Assembly (NCBI GenBank): GCA_963839645.1
Contig: CAWIVZ010000009.1
Span: 434,001 to 498,000 of the forward strand
Origin: PALSA-911 sp963839645
GTDB lineage: Bacteria > Pseudomonadota > Alphaproteobacteria > Acetobacterales > Acetobacteraceae
DNA: 64,000 nucleotides
Direction: 5' to 3'
The position numbers and the translations under genes are program-made. Within the stretch, counting starts at the first letter, position 1. The number at the start of each line of letters is the position of its first letter. The notes below the pieces were generated by a model, which was not told the DNA's origin, ran no database searches, and was given only the letters and a program-made list of their open reading frames with translations. Shown here one piece after another: positions 55,418 to 64,000 of this stretch.

Positions 55418-57397
55418 TTGACCGAAACCACGACCGCCCCGGCGGAACCGACTGCCCTCGACCCTGCCGAGGCTGGCACAGCCGTGCCCGCCACCGAAGT
55501 GCCGCCTGAAGCCGCGGCGCATGGCGAAGCCGCGCCGCAAGACACGTTTGCCGTGAGCGAATCGCCGGCCAGCGAACCCTTTGGGGACGAACCCTCTGGG
55601 GACGAACCCTCTGGGGACGGCCAGCCCGAGCCCGGCCAGACCGACGATGAGCGCGCCTACGAGCTTGAATCCGCCGCTCCCGAACTGCCGGCCGAACCCC
55701 CGCGCGCGCTGTTTTCCGATCTCGGTTTGTCCGAGCCCGTGCTGCGCGCGATCGAGGAAATGGGCTATCGCCACCCGACACCGATCCAGGAACAGGCGAT
55801 CCCCTATGTGCTGATGGGCCGCGACGTGCTGGGCACCGCGCAGACGGGCACCGGCAAGACCGCCGGCTTCACCCTGCCGATGCTGGAGATCCTGTCCGGA
55901 TCGCGCGCGCGCGCCCGCATGCCGCGCAGCCTGATCCTGGAACCGACGCGCGAACTGGCGCTGCAGGTCGCCGAAAACTTCGTCATGTACGGCAAGTACC
56001 TGAAGCTGACGCATGCCCTGATCATCGGCGGCGAGAGCATGTCGGACCAGAAGGACGCGCTGATGCGCGGCGTGGACGTGTTGATCGCCACGCCCGGCCG
56101 CCTGATCGACATGTTCGAACGCGGCGGCATTTTGCTGACCGACGCCAAGCTGCTGGTGATCGACGAGGCCGACCGCATGCTGGACATGGGCTTCATTCCC
56201 GATGTCGAGCGCATCGTCGCGATGCTGCCGAAGGTCCGGCAGACGCTGTTCTTCAGCGCCACCATGGCGCCCGAGATCAAGCGTCTGTCGGATGCGTTCC
56301 TGTCGAACCCGAAGATGATTGCCGTCTCGCGTGCCGACTCGGTGGCGACCACCATCACCGCCGGCCTGGCGCTGGTGGCCGAGCACGACAAGCGTGAGGC
56401 GTTGCGCCGGCTGATCCGCACCCAGAACGTGCAGAACGCGCTGATCTTCTGCAACCGCAAGGTCGATGTCGATATCCTCTACAAGTCGCTCTCGAAGCAT
56501 AAATTCAGCGTCGGCGCGCTGCATGGCGACATGGCGCAGACCGTGCGCTTTGCCACGTTGGAGAAATTCAAGGCGGGCGAACTGAAGCTGCTGGTCTGCA
56601 GTGACGTCGCCGCCCGCGGCATCGATATCGGCGGCCTGTCGCACGTGTTCAATTTCGACGTGCCGCACCACGCGGAGGATTACATCCATCGCAGCGGCCG
56701 CACCGGCCGGGCCGGGCTGGCGGGCACCGCCTTCACCATCGCAGCACCTACCGACCGGCTGGCGGTGGCGGCGATCGAGAAGCTGACCGGCAACCCGATC
56801 CCGCCCATCGTGGTGGAGGGGCTGGACCCGGTGGACTGGGCCGAGGATGACGGCCGCCGCCGTGGCCGCGGCGGCGCGCGCGGCAAGCCCGCAGCCCGCA
56901 GCCGCACCGAGAAGGCGCCAGCCAAGACCGAAGGCGAAGCCGAACGCCCGGCGAAAGCGGCGCCGAAGCGCGCGCCGAAGGCCGAGCCGGCGGAGGGCGC
57001 ACCGGCGAAGGCCCCGCGGACCCGCGCGCCGCGCGCGCCGCGCGCCAAGCCCGACACGGCACCCGAGATCGCGGCCGTGGCGGAAGCGGTTCATTCAGCG
57101 CCTGCGGCACGGCCGCGCGATGTGCCGGTTCGGGATCGTGACCCCAGCCGGGACCGGGACACCGGCCGGGATGCGCCCCGCGATTTTGGACGGGATCGCG
57201 ACCGCAATGGGCCGCGGCGCGAGTTCCGCCGGCGCGACGATGACCTGGGTCCGTCCGTTGTCGGCTTCGGCGACGACGTGCCCTCGTTCATGCTGATCAG
57301 CGCGCGGTCCAAGCATCGCGCCGCGGCCGAACTGGTTATGCCGGAGACGGAACTGCCGGACGTTACGATCGTCGAGGATGAGGAGACCCAGGCATGA
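55418..57397 (+). CDS. DEAD-box ATP-dependent RNA helicase
   Basis: A 659-residue protein. An acidic Ala/Glu-rich N-terminus of ~95 residues contains three near-copies of a 15-base unit (E-P-S-G-D). The helicase core has AQTGTGKT (motif I), PTRELALQV, TPGRL, VIDEADRMLDMGF (motif II), SAT, ARGIDI and HRSGRTGRAG. A basic Lys/Ala/Arg-rich tail of ~190 residues, with Arg-Asp repeats, probably binds RNA. It remodels RNA in ribosome assembly or decay (RhlE/DeaD-like). The TTG at 55418 follows GGGA. The last bases overlap gcdH (ATGA). Confidence 0.93.
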   Translation: MTETTTAPAEPTALDPAEAGTAVPATEVPPEAAAHGEAAPQDTFAVSESPASEPFGDEPSGDEPSGDGQPEPGQTDDERAYELESAAPELPAEPPRALFSDLGLSEPVLRAIEEMGYRHPTPIQEQAIPYVLMGRDVLGTAQTGTGKTAGFTLPMLEILSGSRARARMPRSLILEPTRELALQVAENFVMYGKYLKLTHALIIGGESMSDQKDALMRGVDVLIATPGRLIDMFERGGILLTDAKLLVIDEADRMLDMGFIPDVERIVAMLPKVRQTLFFSATMAPEIKRLSDAFLSNPKMIAVSRADSVATTITAGLALVAEHDKREALRRLIRTQNVQNALIFCNRKVDVDILYKSLSKHKFSVGALHGDMAQTVRFATLEKFKAGELKLLVCSDVAARGIDIGGLSHVFNFDVPHHAEDYIHRSGRTGRAGLAGTAFTIAAPTDRLAVAAIEKLTGNPIPPIVVEGLDPVDWAEDDGRRRGRGGARGKPAARSRTEKAPAKTEGEAERPAKAAPKRAPKAEPAEGAPAKAPRTRAPRAPRAKPDTAPEIAAVAEAVHSAPAARPRDVPVRDRDPSRDRDTGRDAPRDFGRDRDRNGPRREFRRRDDDLGPSVVGFGDDVPSFMLISARSKHRAAAELVMPETELPDVTIVEDEETQA

Positions 57398-58617
57398 ACG
57401 TCGTTGCGCAAACCGCCGCCCATTCCCCCGCCGCGTCCAAGAGCCATTTCACCCAGTTCGCCTGGGACGACGCGCTGAAGCTCGACAGCCAGCTTACCGA
57501 GGACGAGCGCGCCATTCGTGATGCCGCCCGCGCCTATTGCCAGGACAAGCTGTTCCCGCGCGTGCTGCTCGCCAACCGCCACGAGACTTTCGATCGCGAG
57601 ATCCTGAACGAGATGGGCGAGATGGGCTTTCTCGGCGCCACGATCGACGGCTATGGCTGCGCCGGCGTCGGCTACACCGCCTACGGCCTGATCGCCCGCG
57701 AGGTGGAGCGCGTGGACAGCGGCTATCGCAGCGCGTTCTCCGTGCAGTCGAGCCTGGTGATGTATCCGATCTCGCTGTTCGGATCGGACGCGCTGAAGGA
57801 GAAATACCTGCCGAAGATGGCGCGCGGCGAATGGGTGGGCTGCTTCGGCCTGACCGAGCCCGATGCCGGGTCCGACCCCGCCTCCATGCGCACCCGCGCC
57901 AAGGCGGTCGATGGCGGTTATTTGCTGAACGGCTCGAAGACCTGGATCACCAATTCGCCGATCGCCGACGTGCTGCTGGTATGGGCCAAGGACGATGCCG
58001 GCGACATTCGCGGCTTCCTGCTCGAAAAGGGCATGAAGGGCCTGAGCGCGCCGAAGATCGAGGGCAAGTTCTCGCTGCGCGCCTCCATCACCGGCATGAT
58101 CATGATGTCGGATGTGTTCGTGCCGGCGGAGAACATGCTGGACGTGAAGGGCCTGCGCGGGCCGTTCTCCTGCCTGAATTCCGCCCGCTACGGCATCGCC
58201 TGGGGCGCGTTGGGAGCTGCCGAGTTCTGCTGGCAGGCAGCACGTGACTACACGATGCAGCGCATGATGTTCGGCCGGCCGCTGGCCGCGACGCAGCTGA
58301 TCCAGAAGAAGCTGGCGGACATGCAGACCGAGATCACTCTGGGCCTGCAGGCGGTGCTGCGCGTCGGGCGGCTGATGGACGAGCATGACGCGGCGCCGGA
58401 AATGATCAGCCTGATCAAGCGCAATTCCTGCGGCAAGGCGCTGGATATCGCCCGCGCCGCGCGCGACATGCACGGCGGCAACGGCATCGCGGACGAGTAC
58501 CACGTCATCCGCCACGTGATGAACCTGGAAGCGGTGAACACCTATGAGGGCACGCATGACGTGCATGCCCTGATCCTCGGGCGCGCGCAGACCGGCATTT
58601 CCGCGTTTGGCGCCTGA
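57394..58617 (+). CDS. gcdH: Glutaryl-CoA dehydrogenase
   Basis: A 407-residue flavoenzyme that oxidises and decarboxylates glutaryl-CoA to crotonyl-CoA in lysine and tryptophan breakdown. The N-terminus resembles GcdH (QLTEDERAIRDAARAYCQDKL), with FGLTEPDAGSDPASMRTRA and the base Glu in NTYEGTHDVHALILGRA, typical of GcdH rather than short-chain enzymes. The start ATG overlaps the helicase stop; the end overlaps the next gene by 11 bases. Confidence 0.92.
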   Translation: MNVVAQTAAHSPAASKSHFTQFAWDDALKLDSQLTEDERAIRDAARAYCQDKLFPRVLLANRHETFDREILNEMGEMGFLGATIDGYGCAGVGYTAYGLIAREVERVDSGYRSAFSVQSSLVMYPISLFGSDALKEKYLPKMARGEWVGCFGLTEPDAGSDPASMRTRAKAVDGGYLLNGSKTWITNSPIADVLLVWAKDDAGDIRGFLLEKGMKGLSAPKIEGKFSLRASITGMIMMSDVFVPAENMLDVKGLRGPFSCLNSARYGIAWGALGAAEFCWQAARDYTMQRMMFGRPLAATQLIQKKLADMQTEITLGLQAVLRVGRLMDEHDAAPEMISLIKRNSCGKALDIARAARDMHGGNGIADEYHVIRHVMNLEAVNTYEGTHDVHALILGRAQTGISAFGA

Positions 58618-59911
58618 TTTAGCCGCAACCGAACCGGTGCGCATCGAGCGCATCGGCGCCGACGGCGACGGGCTGGCGATGGATGGGGATGGGCGGGCCC
58701 TCTATGTGCCGCTCAGTCTGCCAGGCGAACTGGTACGAACCCACATCACCGGCAAGCACGGCAATGGTTTTGCCGCGACGGTCGATGCGATCCTGGAACC
58801 CAGCCCGGACCGCGCGGTTCCCCCCTGCCCGCATTTCAACCATTGCGGCGGCTGTGCCCTGCAGCATTGGCGCGACGAGCCCTATATCGCCTGGAAAACC
58901 GGATTGCTGCTGGGCGCCCTGCGCCGGGCGGGCTATGCCGATGCCGAAATGGCGCCCGCCATCCGCACCCTGCCCGGCCGCCGGCGGCGGGTGGATCTGG
59001 CGCTGCGCCGGGTGCAGGGCGGGGTGGAGGTTGGGCTGCACGAGGCGCGCGGTGCCGAGATCATCGACCTTACCGCCTGCACGGTGCTCGACCCCGCCAT
59101 CGCCGCGATGATCGCGCCGCTGCGGGCGCTGCTGACCGGCCTGTCGGCGCTGCGGCGGGAGGGATCGGGGATCCTCAATCTGCTGGACAGCGGGGCCGAC
59201 CTGCTGCTGCGCACCGACGGCCCGCCCAGCCTGAGCGATCGCAACAAGCTGACAGAATTCGCCCGCGCGCATGATCTGCCGCGGATCAGCTGGGCGCTGA
59301 ACGCCGGAGAGACCGAGGCGATCTGCGCGCTGCGGCCGGCCGGCACGTCGATGTCAGGTGTAACGGTATACCCGCCGCCGGGGGCGTTCCTGCAGGCCGC
59401 GGCTTCGGCCGAGGCGGCAATCGTCGCTGCCGTGATCGCCGGCCTGCCGAAGAAGCGCACCGCGAAGTCGCGCGTGGCCGAGCTTTATGCCGGCTGCGGC
59501 ACGCTGACTTTCGCGCTCGCCCCGCATATGCGTGTCGCCGCGTATGAGGGCGATCTGCCGGCCTTCAACGCGCTGCGCCAGGCCGCGAACCAGTCCGGCC
59601 TCGCCGGCCGGGTGGAGGCCAGCCGGCGCGATCTTGCGCGCCAGCCGCTATCGGCCAAGGAGCTGTCGGCGTTCGCCGTGGCGGTTCTCGATCCGCCGCA
59701 TGGCGGCGCCCTGGAGCAGATCGGCCAGATCGCGGCTTCCGGCATCGGCCGGGTGATCTATGTGAGTTGCAATCCGGCCGCACTGGCGCGCGACGCTGCG
59801 CTGCTGCGTGGCGCCGGATATCGGCTGCTGGCGGCGACGCCGATCGACCAGTTCTTGTGGTCGGCCCGGCTGGAGAGCGTGTGCGTGTTTTCGCGCGAGC
59901 GGCAGCGGTAA
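58607..59911 (+). CDS. 23S rRNA m5U methyltransferase of the TrmA/RlmD family
   Basis: A 434-residue SAM-dependent RNA methyltransferase. An N-terminal TRAM-like domain (VRIERIGADGDGLA) is followed by the [4Fe-4S] motif CPHFNHCGGC with a fourth Cys in LTACTVL, the SAM-binding AELYAGCGTLTFAL, DPPHGG and the catalytic Cys in YVSCNPAALARD. It sets 5-methyluridine in rRNA (RlmC/RlmD type). The TTG start overlaps gcdH; the true start could be a few codons later. It needs the Suf-built cluster, encoded nearby. Confidence 0.88.
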   Translation: MAPDLAATEPVRIERIGADGDGLAMDGDGRALYVPLSLPGELVRTHITGKHGNGFAATVDAILEPSPDRAVPPCPHFNHCGGCALQHWRDEPYIAWKTGLLLGALRRAGYADAEMAPAIRTLPGRRRRVDLALRRVQGGVEVGLHEARGAEIIDLTACTVLDPAIAAMIAPLRALLTGLSALRREGSGILNLLDSGADLLLRTDGPPSLSDRNKLTEFARAHDLPRISWALNAGETEAICALRPAGTSMSGVTVYPPPGAFLQAAASAEAAIVAAVIAGLPKKRTAKSRVAELYAGCGTLTFALAPHMRVAAYEGDLPAFNALRQAANQSGLAGRVEASRRDLARQPLSAKELSAFAVAVLDPPHGGALEQIGQIAASGIGRVIYVSCNPAALARDAALLRGAGYRLLAATPIDQFLWSARLESVCVFSRERQR

Positions 59912-59934
59912 GGCGCCGCGGCGCCCTGCTCCGG

Positions 59935-60387
59935 TCACCTGGGAACGGAGATCGGCAGCGCAGGATGAAGCGTCGCGGCGAACGGATTGGCGATCGTAAC
60001 GCCACCCCAGACGAAGCCTTCGTGCATGTCCTCGCTTAACAGCAACTGGCACTCGGCCTCCGCCGCCGCAGCCAGAATAACGCTGTCCCAAATCCCAAGC
60101 CGATGGTCCACCGCGAGGTCCATTGCCCGAAGCAGAACCGCGGGCGATGTTTCGATCAGGGTGAATGCATCCCGCCAGCCGAGAACCGCCCCTCGCGCTT
60201 CATCCGCGGTCCGACGGGCCTTGCGGGTCAGGACATGGAACAACTCGCCCAGCACCTGTGCGGGAATGACCGTTTCGCCAGCAGCCAACGATCCGAGAAC
60301 CGCCAGCGAAGCTGCCTGCCGCTCCGCCCCGTTCACGCCTTCCGCATAGACCAGGATATTCGTATCGAGAGCGAAGCGCGGTGTCAC
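59935..60387 (-). CDS. PIN-domain toxin (VapC-like)
   Basis: A 150-residue RNase toxin. ALDTNILVYAEG at residues ~6-17, a middle GELFHVL acidic helix and GIWDSVILAAA supply the PIN acidic residues, with a final acid in SEDMHEGF. It would cut RNA or tRNA unless bound by its antitoxin. The GTG start overlaps the antitoxin stop (GTGA). It is convergent with the methyltransferase gene. Confidence 0.88.
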   Translation of the reverse strand: MTPRFALDTNILVYAEGVNGAERQAASLAVLGSLAAGETVIPAQVLGELFHVLTRKARRTADEARGAVLGWRDAFTLIETSPAVLLRAMDLAVDHRLGIWDSVILAAAAEAECQLLLSEDMHEGFVWGGVTIANPFAATLHPALPISVPR

Positions 60388-60623
60388 CGCTCGTAAAGCT
60401 CCTCGCGCGTCCAGCTTCCCGCGTCGATCGCCGGTTGGGAGCGTAACCGCGCCATCAGCCGGGCATGCGCTTGCTCCGCATGTACCCGTTCCGTCCGCAC
60501 AGGGTCGATCCGCGCCACTGCACGGCCGTGCGACGTGATCACGTAGCTCCTGCCCTCCCGAACCTCGCGCAGCAATCGAGAGAAGGAGCGATTGGCTTCA
60601 GCCGCCTGAATGGTCGTATCCAT
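60384..60623 (-). CDS. Phd/YefM-type antitoxin
   Basis: A 79-residue protein. MDTTIQAAEANRSFSRLLRE is the N-terminal DNA-binding fold of the Phd/YefM group, with R-S-Y-V-I-T-S-H-G-R-A-V-A-R-I following; the C-terminal helix would bind the toxin. It overlaps the PIN toxin and precedes it, the normal antitoxin-first order. A perfect palindrome 22 bases upstream is a likely operator for the pair. Confidence 0.88.
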   Translation of the reverse strand: MDTTIQAAEANRSFSRLLREVREGRSYVITSHGRAVARIDPVRTERVHAEQAHARLMARLRSQPAIDAGSWTREELYER

Positions 60624-60644
60624 GGCGGGCAGGCTATCAATCTA

Positions 60645-60663
60645 TGTAGTGAATGTCACTACA
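60645..60663. promoter_or_regulatory. Toxin-antitoxin operator palindrome
   Basis: TGTAGTGA-ATG-TCACTACA: a perfect 8-bp inverted repeat with a 3-base spacer, lying between the antitoxin start (60623) and sufA. Phd-type antitoxins bind such sites to repress their own operon. Confidence 0.7.
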
Positions 60664-60677
60664 ATTATCTCGTTGGC

Positions 60678-61058
60678 TTAAACGTGAAAGCTTTCCCCGC
60701 AGCCGCAACGGCCTTTTTCGTTCGGGTTGGTGAAGGTGAAGCCGCTGGTGAGGTTCTTTTCCTCGTAGTCCATCACCGTTCCGATCAGGAACAGCGATGC
60801 CTTGCGGTCCACCAGGACGGTCAGGTCCTTGTCCTTCACCACCTCGTCGGTCGGTGCCGGTTCGTCGACCCAGGACATGTCGTAGGACATGCCCGAGCAG
60901 CCCTTGGTCTTCACGCCGATGCGCAGCAGCTTGCCTTGCTCGCCATTGGCATGCCCCTGGGCATACAGCCGGGCCAGGCGTTCGGCGGCGGCGTCCGTCA
61001 GGGTCATCAGCGGCGGCAGGGCGCGGCGCGGGCGAGGCGTGGTTGTTGTCGTGCTCAT
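60678..61058 (-). CDS. sufA: HesB/IscA-family iron-sulfur carrier (SufA/ErpA type)
   Basis: A 126-residue A-type carrier that delivers Fe-S clusters. The three ligand cysteines are in GCSGMSY and C-terminal RCGCGESF. It ends the suf series. The N-terminus carries an Ala/Thr/Pro/Arg-rich lead of about 18 residues before LTDAAAERL. Whether it is SufA or ErpA is not certain from sequence, but position favours SufA. Confidence 0.9.
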   Translation of the reverse strand: MSTTTTTPRPRRALPPLMTLTDAAAERLARLYAQGHANGEQGKLLRIGVKTKGCSGMSYDMSWVDEPAPTDEVVKDKDLTVLVDRKASLFLIGTVMDYEEKNLTSGFTFTNPNEKGRCGCGESFHV

Positions 61059-61071
61059 GGCGTGTTCGACC

Positions 61072-61461
61072 TCAGAACATGTTCAACGAAAGGCGGGCTT
61101 CTTCACTCATCCGGCTCTGGTCCCACGGCGGATCCCAGACGGTTTCCACCTCGCAGGATGCCACGCCGGGAACGGCCATGACCGCCTGCTGGACCATTTC
61201 CGGCAGTTCCTGCGCGCTCGGGCAGGCCGGGGCGGTGAGGGTCATCTCCACCTTCACCCGGCCGTCGTCATGGATGTCGATGGCGTAGATCAGGCCGAGT
61301 TCGTAGATGTTCACCGGGATTTCCGGATCGTAGACGGTGCCGATGGCGGCGATGATGCCATCCTCGGTGGGCTTCGGCTCGGCCGAACCCTCCGGTGTCC
61401 AGGCGCCATGGTTACCCGAAGGGGGCGTTGCGGCCATCTCCGGCGGTGTCAGGTCATTCAC
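61072..61461 (-). CDS. sufT: SUF-associated DUF59/MIP18 protein SufT
   Basis: A 129-residue protein whose core IGTVYDPEIPVNIYELGLIY and LTAPACPSAQELPEMV (with the conserved Cys) mark the MIP18/SufT family, which helps mature Fe-S proteins. The first ~35 residues are a non-conserved lead. The ATG at 61461 overlaps the sufU stop by eight bases, and sufA follows after 13 bases. Confidence 0.9.
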   Translation of the reverse strand: MNDLTPPEMAATPPSGNHGAWTPEGSAEPKPTEDGIIAAIGTVYDPEIPVNIYELGLIYAIDIHDDGRVKVEMTLTAPACPSAQELPEMVQQAVMAVPGVASCEVETVWDPPWDQSRMSEEARLSLNMF

Positions 61462-61918
61462 TGCTCGCCTCCTTTTCGCCGTCCAGCGCCGCCACCAGGG
61501 CGTGCCAGGGCAGGGTCGCGCATTTCACCCGCGACGGGTACTCGTGCACGCCCGATAATGGCTTCAGGCGTTCCATCGCCGGTTCCAGCAACGGTTCGCA
61601 GTCCGGGCAGGTGCCGGACCGCGCCATCCGCTCGAAGCCGGCGAACAGGCCGCGCACCGCGTCGGCCTTCAGGCCGGCGACGCTTTCCACCATCAGGTCG
61701 GCCGAGGCGATGCTGATCGCGCAGCCGCGCGCCTCGAACCCGGTCTCGGCGATCGCGCCGTCGGGGGCATAGGCGACCCAGACCTGCACCCGGTCGCCGC
61801 ACATCGGGTTGTCGCCCTTGGCGGTGGCGTCGAATGTCTCCAGCCGGTGCATGTGCGCGGGCTTGCGGCCGTGCTGGAGGATGACGTCCTGGTAGAGATC
61901 TCGGAGATCATCGAACAT
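61454..61918 (-). CDS. sufU: SufU/IscU-type Fe-S scaffold or sulfur-transfer protein
   Basis: A 154-residue NifU-N-like protein. Cys in GDNPMCGD, ARGCAISIAS and VKCATLPWH form the zinc/cluster site; the spacing, with about 20 extra residues before the last Cys, is that of SufU rather than IscU. SufU takes sulfur from SufS. The start ATG overlaps the sufS stop as TGATG. No SufE gene is seen here. Confidence 0.92.
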   Translation of the reverse strand: MFDDLRDLYQDVILQHGRKPAHMHRLETFDATAKGDNPMCGDRVQVWVAYAPDGAIAETGFEARGCAISIASADLMVESVAGLKADAVRGLFAGFERMARSGTCPDCEPLLEPAMERLKPLSGVHEYPSRVKCATLPWHALVAALDGEKEASSE

Positions 61919-63160
61919 CAGGTGAAGAACTCCCGCACGCGAACCAGCGTATCGGCCAGGAAGTCGATTTCCTCGCTGGTGGTGTAGACCCCGAAGCTGG
62001 CGCGGGCCGTGCTGTCCAGGCCGAGGCGGCGCATCAGCGGTTCGGCGCAATGCTGCCCGGCCCGCACGGCGATGCCCTGGCGGTCGAGCAATGTGGCGAT
62101 GTCGTGCGCGTGCGCCTGATCGAGGGTGAAGGAGACCACGCCGCCGCGGTCCTGCGCGCGGCCGATCACGTGCACGCCCTCCACGCCGGCCAGCCGCGCC
62201 AGCGCGTGTTCGGTCAGCCGCGCTTCGTGCGGCCGCGATGGCGTCGAAGCCGATGGCCTGCACCCAGTCGATCGCCGCCTTCAGGCCGATGCCCTCGATG
62301 ATCGCCGGCGTGCCGGCCTCGAACTTGTGCGGCACCTCGGCCCAGGTGGAGCGTTCATAGGTGACGGACGAAATCATGTCGCCGCCGCCGAGGAACGGCG
62401 GCATCGCTTCCAGCAGCTCGCGCTTGCCGTAGAGCACGCCGATGCCGTTCGGGCCGTACAGCTTGTGGCCGGTGAAGACGTAGAAGTCGCAGTCCAGCGC
62501 CTGCACGTCGACGCGGCGGTGCACCACCGCCTGCGAACCGTCCAGCATCACCTTGGCGCCATGCGCATGGGCGATTTTCACAATGCGTTCGGCCGGCGTG
62601 TAGGTGCCGAGCACGTTGGACATATGGGTCATCGCCACCAGCCCAACCTTGCCGTCCGCCAGCTTCGCCTCAAAGTCGGAAATATCGAGTTCGCCGGCGT
62701 CGGTGATGTCGGCGACGCGCAGTTCGATGCCGTGCGCGTCACGCGCCATCTGCCAGGGCACGATATTCGAGTGGTGCTCCATGCCGGAGATCAGCACCGC
62801 CTGGCCGGGCTTAAGGATCCCGCGGCCGTAGCTGTGCGCCAGCAGGTTGATCGATCCGGTGGAGCTGTTGGTGAAGACGATCTCGGAACGGTCGGCGGCG
62901 TTGAGCAGGCCCTGCACGGCGTCGCGCGCGGCCTCGTAGGCCTCGGTGGTGCGCTCGCTCATCCAGTGCAGGCCGCGATGGACGTTGGCGTATTGCGTCT
63001 CCATGGCGTTGACCATCGCGGAGATCACCGCGCGCGGCTTCTGCGCCGAGGCCGCGCTGTCGAGGAAGACCAGAGGCTTGCCGCGCACCGTCTGCGTCAG
63101 GATCGGGAACTGCGCCCGGATCGCCGATACGTCGAGCACGGGACGTGTCGTCACGTTCAT
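61918..63160 (-). CDS. sufS: Cysteine desulfurase SufS (one apparent frameshift)
   Basis: A PLP enzyme of about 413 residues that frees sulfur from cysteine. SAASAQKPRAVISAMVNAME, the cofactor Lys in TGHKLYGPNG and the active Cys in RAGQHCAEPLM are present. The first 75 percent is in one frame, the rest in another; removing one base near 62230 restores A-A-H-E-A-R-L-T-E. The ATG at 63160 overlaps the sufD stop (ATGA) with GGGAAG upstream. Confidence 0.93.
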
Positions 63161-64000
63161 GCCGCTTCCCTTTCCCACCACTGCGTCACCGAACTTTCCA
63201 GCGCCGCGCGAAAGCTTTCATCGCCCACCGCATCCAGCGCCTCGGTCAGGAAGGCGCGCACCAGCATGGCCCGCGCCTCGGCTTCCGGCACGCCGCGGGA
63301 GCGGAGGTAGAAGATCTGCCCGCGATCGAGTTCGCCGACCGTCGCGCCGTGGCTGCATTTGACATCGTCGGCGAAAATCTCCAGTTCCGGCTTGCAGTCG
63401 ATCTCCGCTTCCCGGCTGAGCAGCAGCGCCTGGTTCATCTGGTAGCCGTCGGTCTTTTGCGCTGCACGCGCGACCTCGATCTTGCCCTGGAACACGCCGC
63501 GCGAGCGGCCGGCCAGCACGTTCTTCACCGTCTGGCGGGAGGCGCAGCCCGGCGCGTCGTGGCGGACCACGGTGGTCATGTCGGCGTGCTGGGAACCGGC
63601 GAGCAGCTGCGCGCCGTTCAGGTGCAGCGCCGCACCGGCGCCGGCAAGGCGGGCGTGGGTTTCCGACCGCGTCAACTTCGCGCCCAGGTTCAGGGTAAAA
63701 CCGTCATAGGTGCCGCAGGCGGCGATCTCGACATAGGTGGTGGAAACATGGAACGCGGCCGCCGCCTCGTTCTGCAGGCGGACATGCATCAGATGCGCGT
63801 CCTCGCCGACATGGATCTCGCTGACTTCGTTGTGCAGATAGGCGCCGGTGCCGGCGGAGATTTCCAGCAGGTGCAGCGACGAGCCGCGGCCGAGCCGGAT
63901 GGCGTGGCGCGGATGGAAGGCGGTGGTGCGGCCGTGGCCGCCGGTCGCGAGGCTGAGGATTTGCAGTGTGCCGCCGTCGACGCCGTCGGGCACGGCGATC
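63157..64000 (-). CDS. sufD: Fe-S cluster assembly protein SufD (5' part outside window)
   Basis: The C-terminal ~280 residues of SufD; the reading frame continues past base 64000. The beta-helix core with repeated strands and the C-terminal FADDVKCSHGATVGELDRGQ block, followed by YLRSRGVPEAEARAMLVRAF, identify the SufB/SufD family. SufD pairs with SufB and SufC, which should lie just to the right. It overlaps sufS, making the operon order ...sufD-sufS-sufU-sufT-sufA. Confidence 0.93.
   Translation of the reverse strand, partial: IAVPDGVDGGTLQILSLATGGHGRTTAFHPRHAIRLGRGSSLHLLEISAGTGAYLHNEVSEIHVGEDAHLMHVRLQNEAAAAFHVSTTYVEIAACGTYDGFTLNLGAKLTRSETHARLAGAGAALHLNGAQLLAGSQHADMTTVVRHDAPGCASRQTVKNVLAGRSRGVFQGKIEVARAAQKTDGYQMNQALLLSREAEIDCKPELEIFADDVKCSHGATVGELDRGQIFYLRSRGVPEAEARAMLVRAFLTEALDAVGDESFRAALESSVTQWWEREAA

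Noticed and set aside
55591..55620. 15-base repeats in the helicase N-terminus as a mobile or CRISPR-like repeat
   Set aside because: They are in frame and code for an acidic E-P-S-G-D linker; simple coding repeat.
55235..57094. Minus-strand extension of the alpha/beta hydrolase into the helicase region
   Set aside because: The hydrolase fold starts at 55234; the extra ~600 codons are antisense to the DEAD-box core.

Overview
The window is high-GC DNA that reads as an alphaproteobacterium, most likely from the Acetobacteraceae/Rhodospirillales. The basis is gene content and order: dgt-argS-SPOR-nagZ-M50 peptidase-scpA-scpB-tatB-tatC-serS, a suf operon with sufT, and a glutaryl-CoA dehydrogenase. 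The taxonomic call is inference. I saw no rRNA, tRNA, CRISPR array, IS element or phage gene.

Layout. 0-9.6 kb: an unusual adenylation-carrier-GNAT protein, a thioesterase, a flavin monooxygenase, a cyclic-2,3-diphosphoglycerate-synthetase-like GTPase, two small cytochromes c and an amidohydrolase. 9.6-14.9 kb: a branched-chain-amino-acid-type ABC importer with a racemase-like enzyme. 15.0-18.4 kb: a coenzyme F420 operon (fgd-cofE-cofD-cofC). 18.5-28.5 kb: a housekeeping block (serS, tatC, tatB, scpB, scpA, M50 protease, nagZ, SPOR protein, argS, dgt). 28.6-30.6 kb: an acyl-CoA dehydrogenase and a cyclase. 30.7-35.0 kb: an arsenic operon (arsR-arsC-gap-arsJ-acr3). 35.0-36.1 kb: a gene with an in-frame TGA that I read as a selenoprotein. 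36.2-40.8 kb: a second Liv-type ABC importer. 41-51.1 kb: a CitE-like lyase, then a complete tripartite RND efflux system with two permeases. 51-55.2 kb: a PEP-CTERM protein, a GH15 glycosidase, a small secreted Pro/Tyr-rich protein and an alpha/beta hydrolase. 55.4-59.9 kb: overlapping genes for a DEAD-box helicase, glutaryl-CoA dehydrogenase and an RNA m5U methyltransferase. 59.9-60.7 kb: a toxin-antitoxin pair. 60.7-64 kb: the suf iron-sulfur operon, running off the window.

The two most interesting loci are neighbours. First, the thioredoxin-like protein at 34985-36052 has TGA exactly where the first redox cysteine belongs (W-A-S-W-TGA-G-C), keeps the same frame on both sides, and is followed by a hairpin with a bulged U and a GU-starting loop, as expected of a bacterial SECIS. 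Second, the arsenic operon should pair a dedicated GAPDH with ArsJ to expel arsenate as 1-arseno-3-phosphoglycerate, and ArsC with ACR3 to expel arsenite.

Quality warning. I can place about 28 frameshifts in eleven otherwise well-conserved genes. Every one is explained by a one-base insertion (one site needs two); none needs a deletion or a nonsense change. Eighteen lie in 31.2-34.6 kb. This insertion-only pattern suggests consensus sequencing error rather than gene decay, so broken genes are annotated as single CDSs with the break points given.
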